DNA from: Alphaproteobacteria bacterium | GTDB taxonomy: Bacteria; Pseudomonadota; Alphaproteobacteria; UBA6615 | Assembly: GCA_003230015.1 (NCBI GenBank) | Contig: QIGO01000071.1 | Span: forward strand, 1-35,043 | Length of the DNA: 35,043 nucleotides | Reading direction: 5' to 3' | In this document: positions 16,440 to 24,015 of the stretch, piece after piece | Position numbering within the stretch: position 1 is the first letter of the stretch | Layout of the letters: each line of letters opens with the position of its first letter | Made by a program: the position numbers and the translations under genes | The notes under the pieces: generated by a model | Told to the model about the DNA's origin: nothing | What the model saw: the letters and a program-made list of their open reading frames with translations, nothing else | Database searches by the model: none

Positions 16440-16487
16440 TGCCGACCGCGCGGCAACGATCACCCAATAGGCTGACCAACTCGCGGG

Positions 16488-17453
16488 GTGAGAGGTATCG
16501 TGGGGGCGATTTCGGAAAGATTCGAGGCTATGCCGCACCGCCTGGCGTCGTCGAAGGCGCGGCAGCGGGTCAACATGATCGTCTTCCTGGGGCCGGCCAT
16601 CCTCCTGACGCTCGCCTTCTTCGTCCTGCCGGTGATCGTCGACGTGGTCATATCCTTCACCGATATGGGTCGATCGCTGAGGATCAACGAATTTACCTTC
16701 AAGCAATATGAAAAAGTCTTCGTCGGCGACCGGCGGCTGGCGTCAGTCATTACGCTGACATTCGTGTATGCGTTCCTGACGCTGGCCATCTTCAATGTGA
16801 CATTCGGGTTGATATTGGCCCTGCTAACAACGGCCATTCCAAAGGTCTCGGGCGGCTTCTTCCGCGGCGTCTGGCTGTTGCCGCGGATGAGCCCCTCGGT
16901 GCTCTACATCCTGCTTTGGGTCTGGGTCATCAGACCGTCCGACTCCGGCCTGCTCAATCAAGTCCTAAAGCAGATTTTTGGGGTCAAGGAGGTGGTCGAT
17001 TTGCTGACCACCGCGCCGCTGGCGCTGATCGTCGTCTCGAACGGTTTCATCGGCGCCTCGATGGGCATGATCATCTTCACTTCGGCGATCCGCGGGATCC
17101 CGGAACATCTGTTTCATGCCGCGCGCGTCGATGGCGCGGGATCGCTGTCGATCGTCCGTCATATCACATTACCGGCACTGCGGTGGCCGATCAGCTTCAT
17201 CACGATCTATCAGACATTGTCGCTGCTGGTCAGTTTCGAATATATCCTGCTGCTGACCAAGGGCGGGCCGTTCTTCGATACGACCGTGCTGGCGTTGTAC
17301 ATATACCGGCGCGCCTTCCAGAGCGGTCAGTATGCCTACGGCGCTGCCCTGGCCTTGTTCCTGATCATTCTCGGTGTCGTTGTGGCGATGCTCGGCTGGA
17401 AGTTCCTCGACATGAAGACGCTGCTGCAAAAGCCGCGCATCGAGGTGAACTGA
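16488..17453 (+). CDS. ABC transporter permease (MalF/UgpA type), operon 1
   Basis: 321-residue inner-membrane permease with six predicted helices. The EAA-like cytoplasmic loop contacting the ATPase reads HAARVDGAGSLSIVRHITLPAL (about residues 205-226). The start is uncertain: GTG 16488, GTG 16500 and ATG 16530 are all in frame and none has a strong ribosome site; the longest is given. It is a partner of the next permease; together they form the channel of a CUT1 importer. Confidence 0.88.
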   Translation: MRGIVGAISERFEAMPHRLASSKARQRVNMIVFLGPAILLTLAFFVLPVIVDVVISFTDMGRSLRINEFTFKQYEKVFVGDRRLASVITLTFVYAFLTLAIFNVTFGLILALLTTAIPKVSGGFFRGVWLLPRMSPSVLYILLWVWVIRPSDSGLLNQVLKQIFGVKEVVDLLTTAPLALIVVSNGFIGASMGMIIFTSAIRGIPEHLFHAARVDGAGSLSIVRHITLPALRWPISFITIYQTLSLLVSFEYILLLTKGGPFFDTTVLALYIYRRAFQSGQYAYGAALALFLIILGVVVAMLGWKFLDMKTLLQKPRIEVN

Positions 17454-17455
17454 CC

Positions 17456-18541
17456 ATGGCGATACCAGCCGTGCCGGCGGCGGTCACCCAGACCCATTGG
17501 GATCGATTGGCGATCCGCGCCAGATGGAAGCGGCGGGCCAAATCAACCGGCCTTTACAGCTTCCTCATCGCGGTCTCCATCCCGATCATGCTGCCGTATT
17601 TCTGGCTGGTGACGATCGCCTTCTCGGCCAAGCGCGGCGTCGCCGAAACCGAGGTGCTGTGGCTATCGATCTCGATCCTGGTGCCGACGTTGCTGGCGTA
17701 TTGGATCTGGTCCATTTTCGCCCGCAACATCGGGCAGTTGCTGATGGGATTCCTGGCGGTTACCGCGGTCGGCGGCGCGGCCTTCGCGGTGTATGTCTTG
17801 CCGGAACTGCATCTGCGCAACTTTATTTTCATGGTGGAGACAAACTTTCCCGACGTGGTGCGCTCACGGGCGGGAGAAGTGTCGGGCGGCATTTCCTTCC
17901 CTAACGTTTGGCAGGCGTTCGCCAACTCACTTTACCTGGCCGGGGCGCAAACCGTCATTGTCGCCACCGTGGCGTCACTGGCCGCGTATTATTTGTCGCG
18001 GTTCCAATTCCCCGGGAGGGCGGCGATGCTGCGGTCGCTCCTGGTCCTGCACGCTTTCCCGGTGCTGACCCTGATCGTGCCGCTGTTCCTGCTGCTGAAC
18101 TTCGTCGGTTTGCTCGATCAGATGCTGGGGGTGATCCTGGTCTTGGTGGGGTTCGAGCTGCCCTTCGCCATTTTCATCATGAAGGGGTTCTTCGACGCCG
18201 TGCCCTGGGACATCGAGATGAGCGCCCTGACCGATGGCGCCTCGCGGCGGCAAGCCTTCGTCAAAGTCGTGTTGCCGCAGGTGACGAACGGGATCATCGC
18301 AATCTCCGTGTTCTCCTTCATTCGTGGATGGGAGGAGTATATTTTTGTCTTTACCTTCCTGATCAAGAACACCAACTGGACGATGAGCCTGTATATGTTC
18401 TTCGTTCGGGACGATTTGATGGGTGTCGATTTCGGCGTTGTTTCGGCGGTCGGGGTTTTCTACCTGATACCGAGTCTGGTGCTGTATGTGGCGGCGCAGA
18501 AGTTCCTCATGCAGATGTCCGTCGGCGGCGTGAAGGGGTAG
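17456..18541 (+). CDS. ABC transporter permease (MalG/UgpE type) with extra membrane segments, operon 1
   Basis: 361-residue permease, clearly longer than the usual 270-290 of this type. The first helix (about 31-55) is followed by about 60-80 extra residues holding two further hydrophobic segments (ISILVPTLLAYWIWSIFA and LLMGFLAVTAVGGAAFAVYV). The normal core then resumes with FANSLYLAGAQTVIVATVASLAAYYLSR. The ATPase-contact loop is MSALTDGASRRQAFVKVVLPQ. The ATG is two bases after the previous stop. The two added helices would keep the overall topology. Confidence 0.88.
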   Translation: MAIPAVPAAVTQTHWDRLAIRARWKRRAKSTGLYSFLIAVSIPIMLPYFWLVTIAFSAKRGVAETEVLWLSISILVPTLLAYWIWSIFARNIGQLLMGFLAVTAVGGAAFAVYVLPELHLRNFIFMVETNFPDVVRSRAGEVSGGISFPNVWQAFANSLYLAGAQTVIVATVASLAAYYLSRFQFPGRAAMLRSLLVLHAFPVLTLIVPLFLLLNFVGLLDQMLGVILVLVGFELPFAIFIMKGFFDAVPWDIEMSALTDGASRRQAFVKVVLPQVTNGIIAISVFSFIRGWEEYIFVFTFLIKNTNWTMSLYMFFVRDDLMGVDFGVVSAVGVFYLIPSLVLYVAAQKFLMQMSVGGVKG

Positions 18542-18545
18542 GAAA

Positions 18546-19631
18546 ATGGCCCGTGTAGAATTTCGTCGGATCGAGAAGAGATTCGGCGATGTCGTCGTTA
18601 TTCAGGATATGGACCTGGTCATCAACGATGGTGAATTCGTCGCCCTGCTGGGCCCGTCGGGCTGCGGCAAATCGACGAGCCTGTTCATGCTGGCCGGCAT
18701 CTACATGCCGTCGGCCGGCGAGTTGCGTTTCGACGATTCCGTGGTCAATGAGGTCGAGGCGCGCGACCGCAATGTCGGCATCGTCTTCCAGTCCTATGCG
18801 CTGTATCCGCATATGACGGTCCAGAACAACATCATGTTTCCCCTGCGCTTCAAAGGTGTGCCGCGGGAGCAAGCCTTGCCAAAGGTGCGTGAGGCGGCCG
18901 AACTCGTGCATGTGGGCGAACTGCTGGACCGACGGCCGGCGCAACTGTCGGGCGGACAGCAGCAGCGCGTGGCGCTGGCGCGGGCGCTGATCAAGGAACC
19001 CCAGTTGCTGCTGCTCGATGAGCCGTTGTCGAACCTGGACGCAACGCTGCGGCTGACGATGCGCACGGAGATCAAGGCGCTGCAGGAAAGGCTCGGCGTC
19101 ACCACCATTCTGGTCACCCATGATCAGCTCGAAGCGACGACCATGGCCGACCGCGTCATCTGCATGCGGGCGGGCCGCATAGAGCAAGTGGGCAGTCCGG
19201 ACGATCTGTATTCGCGACCCGCCAGCCTGTTCGTCGCCAGCTTCATCGGCTCGCCGCCGATCAACCTGCTGACAGGACAGGCGCAGAATGGCGCCATCCG
19301 CGTCAAGGAGCTCAGTCTGCCATGTTCGGGTGGCGTGAGCGGCGAGGTGACCGTGGGCCTGCGGCCGGAGCATATGCATTTCGGGGACACCGGTATTCCC
19401 GGCCGGATTGCCCAACTTGAACCCATGGGCCGAGAGATCCTCTATGTCATCGACACGCCGGTCGGCCATGTCCGCATCCTGGAGGGCGGTTCGGTGGCGG
19501 CGCATCGGATCGGCGAAGCGGTCCATTTGGCCTTCGAGCCGGATGCGACGCTGGTGTTCGAGGCCGACACCGAGGCGCTGCTGCCAAACGCCCGCGTGCT
19601 GTTGCCCAACGGCGGCGCAGCCGCCGCGTAG
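18546..19631 (+). CDS. ABC transporter ATP-binding protein (MalK/UgpC type), operon 1
   Basis: 361-residue ATPase. Walker A GPSGCGKST (36-44), Q-loop in FQSYALYPHM, signature LSGGQQQRV (134-142), Walker B LLLLDEP (154-160) and the switch His in VTHDQ are all intact. The C-terminal ~120 residues form a TOBE/MOP-like domain with GLRPEHM, as in MalK and UgpC. It energises the importer from the cytoplasmic side. The start is four bases after the permease stop. Confidence 0.92.
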   Translation: MARVEFRRIEKRFGDVVVIQDMDLVINDGEFVALLGPSGCGKSTSLFMLAGIYMPSAGELRFDDSVVNEVEARDRNVGIVFQSYALYPHMTVQNNIMFPLRFKGVPREQALPKVREAAELVHVGELLDRRPAQLSGGQQQRVALARALIKEPQLLLLDEPLSNLDATLRLTMRTEIKALQERLGVTTILVTHDQLEATTMADRVICMRAGRIEQVGSPDDLYSRPASLFVASFIGSPPINLLTGQAQNGAIRVKELSLPCSGGVSGEVTVGLRPEHMHFGDTGIPGRIAQLEPMGREILYVIDTPVGHVRILEGGSVAAHRIGEAVHLAFEPDATLVFEADTEALLPNARVLLPNGGAAAA

Positions 19632-19750
19632 CTCCCCCATACACGGTCAAAAATGAATCTCTTAACACTTTGGCAATCGGCGCGGCGTATATGGCGCCTG
19701 ATTTGGCCGGTGATCGGCCGGCAGGAAACCTGAAGGGACCTCTAATCATC

Positions 19751-20563
19751 ATGTTCGAACTTCTCGCGTCGCGGTCGGGCCGCGTTCATGTTTGCGGACA
19801 CCGCGGCCACTCGATCGGCGCGCCGGAAAACACCCTCGCCGCCTTCAAGCGCACCAAAGAGCTCGGCGGCTCGTCGTGCGAGATCGATGTGGTGCTCAGT
19901 CAAGACAATGAGATCGTCGTTCTGCACGACATCACCTTGGACCGGACGACGAACGGCAAGGGTTTCGCGGCCGATATGCCGGCATCCCAGATCACCAAAC
20001 TCGACGCCGGCAGCTCGTTCTCAGCCGAACATGCCGGGGAAAGCGTGCCGCTGCTGCGCGACACCCTGGTCTTCGCGAAGGAGGAGGAGATGGGGCTGCA
20101 TATCGAGATCAAGGACAGCCGCAATGAAGATGCCCTGATCGACCGTCTCGGTGTCCTGGTGGAAGAAACCCAAACCCGTGACTGGATTGTCGTCATTTCG
20201 TTCGATCACCAGCAATTGCTGAAGGCTAAGGAGCGCATCCCCGCTATCCGCACCGAGGGCATTACCCATGCCCGGCACCACGACCCGGCAGGCCTGGTGC
20301 GCGGCGCCAAGCTTGATTCCGTCTCCGTGGAACTGGGGTGCTTCAATGGGGAAGACGCCGCCGCCATTCATGGCGCGGGAGTCGCCATCCGGTGTCATGT
20401 ACCCGTGCCGAGCGAGTTGGAGAAGCTGGAGCACTACGGCTGGAATGTCCGACAGGAGGTCGGTGAAATGCTGAGTGCGGGCTGCATGGACAGCGTCTCG
20501 GGCGATGACGTCGCCTATTTGCGTGCCCTGGTTGACGATTTTCCGCTCGCCAAAGCGGCCTAG
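19751..20563 (+). CDS. Glycerophosphodiester phosphodiesterase (UgpQ-like)
   Basis: 270-residue cytoplasmic GDPD. Catalytic elements are all visible: GHRGHSIGAPENT (His17, Arg18, Glu26), the metal-binding pair in CEIDVV (Glu44, Asp46), and VVLHDITLDRTTNGKG (His59, Asp60). The family hydrolyses glycerophosphodiesters to glycerol-3-phosphate and an alcohol. The ATG at 19751 lies just before the conserved region; an in-frame ATG (19691) and TTG (19670) upstream are less likely. The 119-base gap from the ATPase gene includes a short GC-rich inverted repeat (GGCCG/CGGCC). The context mirrors ugpBAECQ, supporting a role in catabolism of the imported compound. Confidence 0.9.
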   Translation: MFELLASRSGRVHVCGHRGHSIGAPENTLAAFKRTKELGGSSCEIDVVLSQDNEIVVLHDITLDRTTNGKGFAADMPASQITKLDAGSSFSAEHAGESVPLLRDTLVFAKEEEMGLHIEIKDSRNEDALIDRLGVLVEETQTRDWIVVISFDHQQLLKAKERIPAIRTEGITHARHHDPAGLVRGAKLDSVSVELGCFNGEDAAAIHGAGVAIRCHVPVPSELEKLEHYGWNVRQEVGEMLSAGCMDSVSGDDVAYLRALVDDFPLAKAA

Positions 20564-21435
20564 GGCGACCCAGCGGTTCCGGCCAGTTTAGAAGCGATCC
20601 CTTCTAAAGCTATCGGCGTGTTGGTGGTTATCTGGTCGACGCCGAGTTGCAAGCATTGGCGCAGCGCCGGCGTGGCATCCGGCCTGCCGTCATCGATCGT
20701 CCAACAGTCAATACTGAAGCCAAGTCCGTGCAGGGCGGCAATAATGTCGAAACCCGCGTCAAGAAGACTGCCGACAAGGCGATAATATAAATAGATCATC
20801 TGCGCGTCAGGGGCTTGGCGCGCAATAGACCGGCAAAAAGCCTGGTTCGCTCCAGGTTCGTCGAAATCCCAACGCCGTGACTGCTCGGACGGGTCATGGC
20901 CGAAACCGAGGCCGGCGATGCCGCCGCCTAATTGCTGGACCGCCGCCCAATCAAAGGCGCTGAGCAACAGACGCGAGGCGACCGGGTTCACGGTCGCCGC
21001 GAAACGATCGCAGACGGCGGCGCTGAGGACAGTATGCTGCTCCTGGAGATCGAGTTGGAGACGGGCCGCGCCATCGACATCGGGGCTTGCCGCGATCAGT
21101 GCCACGACCTCAGAAAGCAGCAGGGGCGGCGATTGAGTGGGCGTGCCATCGGGTGTGCGCATGGCCAAGCGGCTTATAGCGTCGGCATCGAGAGCGCGAA
21201 CCGGCCCGCTGCCGGTGGTCTCCTGGTCCAAATGCTCATCGTGCAGGCAGACGAAATTGCCGCAAGCCAGCAAGCGCAAATCGACTTCCATGCTGGCGCC
21301 GAGGGCGAGGCCGCGCACCAGGTTTTCACGCAAGAACGGCGCCTGGGCGCCGTGACGGCGCAATTTGTGCCATTTCAGCCGGGTGCTCGCCGAGCCGGGC
21401 AGATACACGCCCTCGCCGCGATACCGATGCGACAT
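20560..21435 (-). CDS. Divergent GDPD-family protein
   Basis: 291-residue GDPD-like protein, convergent with and overlapping the first GDPD gene by four bases. Metal-site residues are kept: MEVDLR (Glu50, Asp52) and CLHDEHLD (His65, Asp66). The first catalytic dyad, normally His-Arg, reads His28-Gly29 if aligned on the downstream Glu-Asn (37-38), so the Arg that contacts phosphate seems lost. The C-terminal IDCWTIDD and GVDQITTNTP match the family barrel ends. GGAGG lies five bases before the ATG. It may act on a different substrate from its neighbour or be non-phosphatase. It is downstream of the aldolase gene with 27 bases between, so probably cotranscribed. Confidence 0.8.
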   Translation of the reverse strand: MSHRYRGEGVYLPGSASTRLKWHKLRRHGAQAPFLRENLVRGLALGASMEVDLRLLACGNFVCLHDEHLDQETTGSGPVRALDADAISRLAMRTPDGTPTQSPPLLLSEVVALIAASPDVDGAARLQLDLQEQHTVLSAAVCDRFAATVNPVASRLLLSAFDWAAVQQLGGGIAGLGFGHDPSEQSRRWDFDEPGANQAFCRSIARQAPDAQMIYLYYRLVGSLLDAGFDIIAALHGLGFSIDCWTIDDGRPDATPALRQCLQLGVDQITTNTPIALEGIASKLAGTAGSP

Positions 21436-21462
21436 TGAGACCTCCGATAGCGCGGCGGCGAA

Positions 21463-22116
21463 TTAACCGGCGTGATCGGCGTAGCCGAAACCGAAAGCCT
21501 CAAGCACCGGTTGCATCTGCTTGGCGCTCAGAATGTGTGGCTTACCGGCCTGACAAGCGTGCCAATATTGACGGGCCAGGGCTTCGACTTCGACCGCAAG
21601 CCACATGGCGCGCTCGAGATTGGCGCCAAAGCAGATCATGCCATGGGTGCCGAGCAAGCAGGCCGTGCGATCGCGCAAAGCGGTCAGCATGTGGTCGGAG
21701 AGTTCCTGGGTGCCGAAAGTAGCGTAGTCCGCGCAACGGATGTCGGTGCCGCCGGCCGCGGCAATCATGTAGTGAAAGGCTGGAATATCCTTGCGCAAGC
21801 AAGAAAGGGCGGTGCAAAAAGTGGGGTGAGCGTGGACAACCGCCTGGGCTTCCGGGCGGGCTGCATAAATATCAAGATGCATGCGCCACTCGCTCGACGG
21901 CTTAACGTCACCCTGGTAGCTGCCATCGAGGCGCACGGGGACGATCTGCGATGGGCTCGTCCGGTCATAAGGAATTGCCGAAGGGGAGATGAGAAACCCA
22001 CCGGCAATGCGGGCGCTGATGTTGCCGGAGGTCCCTTGGTTGATGCCCAGGCCGTTCATTTGAAGGCAGGCGTCGATGATTTCCCGACGCAGTTTCTGGT
22101 GTTTGGGCTGTGCCAT
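21463..22116 (-). CDS. Class II aldolase/adducin family protein (FucA/AraD-like)
   Basis: 217-residue zinc-dependent aldolase or epimerase. GTSGNIS (28-34) forms the phosphate loop, SSEW contains the catalytic Glu76, and the zinc ligands are His95 and His97 (HAHPTF) and His158 (GTHGM), the same pattern as L-fuculose-1-phosphate aldolase. The ATG at 22116 has GAGGAA six bases upstream and is preferred to a longer frame starting at 22170. The likely reaction is reversible cleavage of a phosphorylated sugar to dihydroxyacetone phosphate and an aldehyde, or a related decarboxylation. Lying beside GDPD genes, it could process the sugar or polyol phosphate released by them. Confidence 0.86.
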   Translation of the reverse strand: MAQPKHQKLRREIIDACLQMNGLGINQGTSGNISARIAGGFLISPSAIPYDRTSPSQIVPVRLDGSYQGDVKPSSEWRMHLDIYAARPEAQAVVHAHPTFCTALSCLRKDIPAFHYMIAAAGGTDIRCADYATFGTQELSDHMLTALRDRTACLLGTHGMICFGANLERAMWLAVEVEALARQYWHACQAGKPHILSAKQMQPVLEAFGFGYADHAG

Positions 22117-22262
22117 TTTCGTTCCTCGCTCCGGGTCGGTCCTCTTTGGGACCATTCGCGACCCCCGCAATAGGGTGCCGCCCCGGTCTTCGCAAGACCC
22201 AAATCTGTTGTTTTGGCGTGTTTGCCGGCGGCAAAGCGGTGTCCAGACTTCCTGGAAACAAC

Positions 22263-22589
22263 TTAGGATAGCGTGGCGCGCCGCTCTCCCCTGACGAACA
22301 TGAGCGCGCCAGTGTCGCTAACGGCGGCGATATGGGGCATCCCCGGGGCCATGAGTTGATAGTCGCCGGCGGACAACTCGATGGATCCAAGACGCACGGA
22401 CCCCTCAAGAATGACGCATTCCTCAACCATTTCGTGCTCGTGGGCGGGAAAAACAGCGCCCTTGGCAGACCGTATCAGAGACGATTGCATCTTTGTCTCG
22501 CGATCGAAAAGCAGGATTTTTCTCTCGATGCCAGGCGAGATGGTCCGCCATACGCCGCCGTCTGAATGAATAGTGACGGACCCGGGCAT
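22263..22589 (-). CDS. Small cupin-domain protein
   Basis: 108-residue single-domain cupin. Motif 1 is an exact match to G(X)5HXH(X)3E(X)6G: Gly44, His50, His52, Glu56, Gly63. Motif 2 is seen in GDYQLMAPGMPH with His86 as the fourth metal ligand. The fold resembles ChrR-type cupins. The ATG at 22589 is chosen, with GGGGA just upstream; the frame is open for 68 more codons, but that part overlaps the cytochrome c remnant and is unlike any cupin. The metal and ligand are unknown. The 146 bases to the aldolase gene hold two short hairpins (TTTGCC/GGCAAA at 22221-22235; GGTCTT/AAGACC at 22185-22199) without T-runs. Confidence 0.78.
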   Translation of the reverse strand: MPGSVTIHSDGGVWRTISPGIERKILLFDRETKMQSSLIRSAKGAVFPAHEHEMVEECVILEGSVRLGSIELSAGDYQLMAPGMPHIAAVSDTGALMFVRGERRATLS

Positions 22590-22620
22590 TTTTCCCCGGC
22601 GCTGAGACGGAAGCCCATGA

Positions 22621-23173
22621 TCAATGCGATCCCAGAGGTCCGCCGGCGGGATTCTCAAGCCAGCGGTCCAGAGACTGCGCGTTCCAAATGACCTCCGAAT
22701 CCTTAAGCGCCGCGGAATAGCTGAAATCGGGGAGACTGCCGGCCCGGCGTCCGAAAACACCGCGATGACGCGGCCCGATGCGGTTCTTTTCAATGGCGTG
22801 GCAGGCGGCGCATTTTGCCTTGTATAGAGCCTCTCCTTGGCTGGGGTCGTCAGCCTGGGCGGCCGGCGCGCTGATGATGGCGCGGATGGCCCCGGTCAAG
22901 ACATCGCGATGCTCCTTAGTGTTGGCTTTGAAACAGCACCGCGGTTTGTAGAACCGCCGGCTGCAGCAAACCGCTTTCGGCACCGAGTTGGTAGGTGCCG
23001 ATGGCCTCATGCTCGAGGGCGAGGGCGACATTGAGGATGGCGACGTCCTGGGCCATGTCACCCTCTTTCATGGCCGCGCTGGCCAGGGAACCGCAACCGG
23101 CCAGAAGGACGACCGCCGCCGATGACAGGGTTGCCTTGCCAGCACCGGACAGGAAAAGCCGACGGGAGGGCAG
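22621..23173 (-). pseudogene. Remnant: frameshifted ferritin-like Tat lipoprotein joined to truncated cytochrome c
   Basis: The upstream part (about 23173 to 22919) encodes a Tat lipoprotein signal (SRRLFLSGAGKATLS, then LLAGCG) and a ferritin-like helix, NVALALEHEAIGTYQLG, ending at FQSQH followed by a TAA stop (22918-22916). Skipping one T (22918) restores KEHRDVLTGAIRAI, the expected second ligand helix, so a single-base frameshift is likely. No ATG precedes the Tat motif in frame. The same downstream frame then passes into the N-terminus of a cytochrome c: APAAQADDPSQGEALYKAK, CAACH heme-binding site, and RWLENPAGG, ending at a TGA (22621-22623) before the usual Met ligand region. Frameshift, missing start and missing C-terminus together argue for a decayed locus. 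Confidence 0.7.
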
Positions 23174-23329
23174 ATAGGGCCGCGATAGGCGGGCGCTCAG
23201 CCTGGCGCGCGGCGGCGCTGACCAAGATTGGGTGATGGGGCGCGTTCGTGGCGCCCCCTAAGGGGCATGGCAGGGGTGATGCCGGGATCCTATGCTATTT
23301 CGGGACTTTGGCCGGGGAAGGGCATCGAT

Positions 23330-23929
23330 ATGAAAATCTGGGCGATAACCGTTGTCATGCTTGCGTTCTTGGGCCAGCCGGCGATGGCGGCGGAATGGCC
23401 GAAACCGGAAGCGTCCTACAGCGCGCAGCGGGTAATGGAAAGCGACGGCGCAGAGTTGATGACGGGCCAAATCTACCACGACCGCGGCAAGGAGCGGTGG
23501 GAGTCCAATATGGGCGGTATGGCGCAAGTGAGGATCATGCGCCCGGACCTGGGCAAGCTGCTCATGTACATGCCGCAATTGAACATGGCCATCGAGATGC
23601 CGCTGGGCGAGGATATGCAATTCGGGCCACCGCCGGCCGATTATGACGGGCCGGAACCGCAAGTGGTGGGGCGCGAGCAAGTGAGCGGAGAAGACACAAC
23701 GGTGTACCGGACCGAAGTCGACGACCCGCAAGACGGTCTCTTCGTCGTGACCTCCTGGGTTACCGATGACGGTGTTGTCATGCGCATGGAAGGCAAAGGC
23801 ACGCAAGGCAATTTCGCGATGTATCTGGAAGGCCTGTCACGCGGGCCGCAAGACGCCGCCTTGTTCGAACTGCCGCCGGACGCGCAGATGATGCCGATGA
23901 ACCCGGCCTTGCTCGAGCAGTTCAAATAA
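23330..23929 (+). CDS. Secreted DUF4412-like protein
   Basis: 199-residue exported protein. The signal peptide MKIWAITVVMLAFLGQPAMA is followed by AEWPKP. The beta-rich mature part (GQIYHDRGKERWE, VRIMRPDLGKLLMYMPQLN, AIEMPLGED) resembles DUF4412 and LolA-like outer-membrane-associated folds. The ATG at 23330 has GGGGAAGGG seven bases upstream; a longer frame from 23228 would bury the signal peptide. It contains many Met residues, especially near the C-terminus (PDAQMMPMNP). The function is unknown; it stands alone between the pseudogene and the PIG-L gene. Confidence 0.75.
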   Translation: MKIWAITVVMLAFLGQPAMAAEWPKPEASYSAQRVMESDGAELMTGQIYHDRGKERWESNMGGMAQVRIMRPDLGKLLMYMPQLNMAIEMPLGEDMQFGPPPADYDGPEPQVVGREQVSGEDTTVYRTEVDDPQDGLFVVTSWVTDDGVVMRMEGKGTQGNFAMYLEGLSRGPQDAALFELPPDAQMMPMNPALLEQFK

Positions 23930-24015
23930 GGGCGATGGGTGGCCGGCGCGCCCGCCATCAATTCGTGGCCGTCCGGTAGATCCTGGGCGGATCTACTCGG
24001 GAGGTCTTTGGTCGG

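Noticed and set aside
15198-16706. 502-codon minus-strand open frame opposite the binding-protein gene of operon 1
   Set aside because: Antisense to a well-supported gene with signal peptide and ribosome site; composition is that of a shadow frame and no domain is seen.
22185-22235. Two small hairpins between the cupin and aldolase genes as terminators
   Set aside because: Stems of six pairs with three-base loops and no T-run; noted in the cupin entry but not strong enough for separate features.
22590-22793. N-terminal extension of the cupin frame
   Set aside because: The added 68 residues overlap the cytochrome c remnant in another frame and do not resemble cupins; the ATG at 22589 has its own ribosome site.
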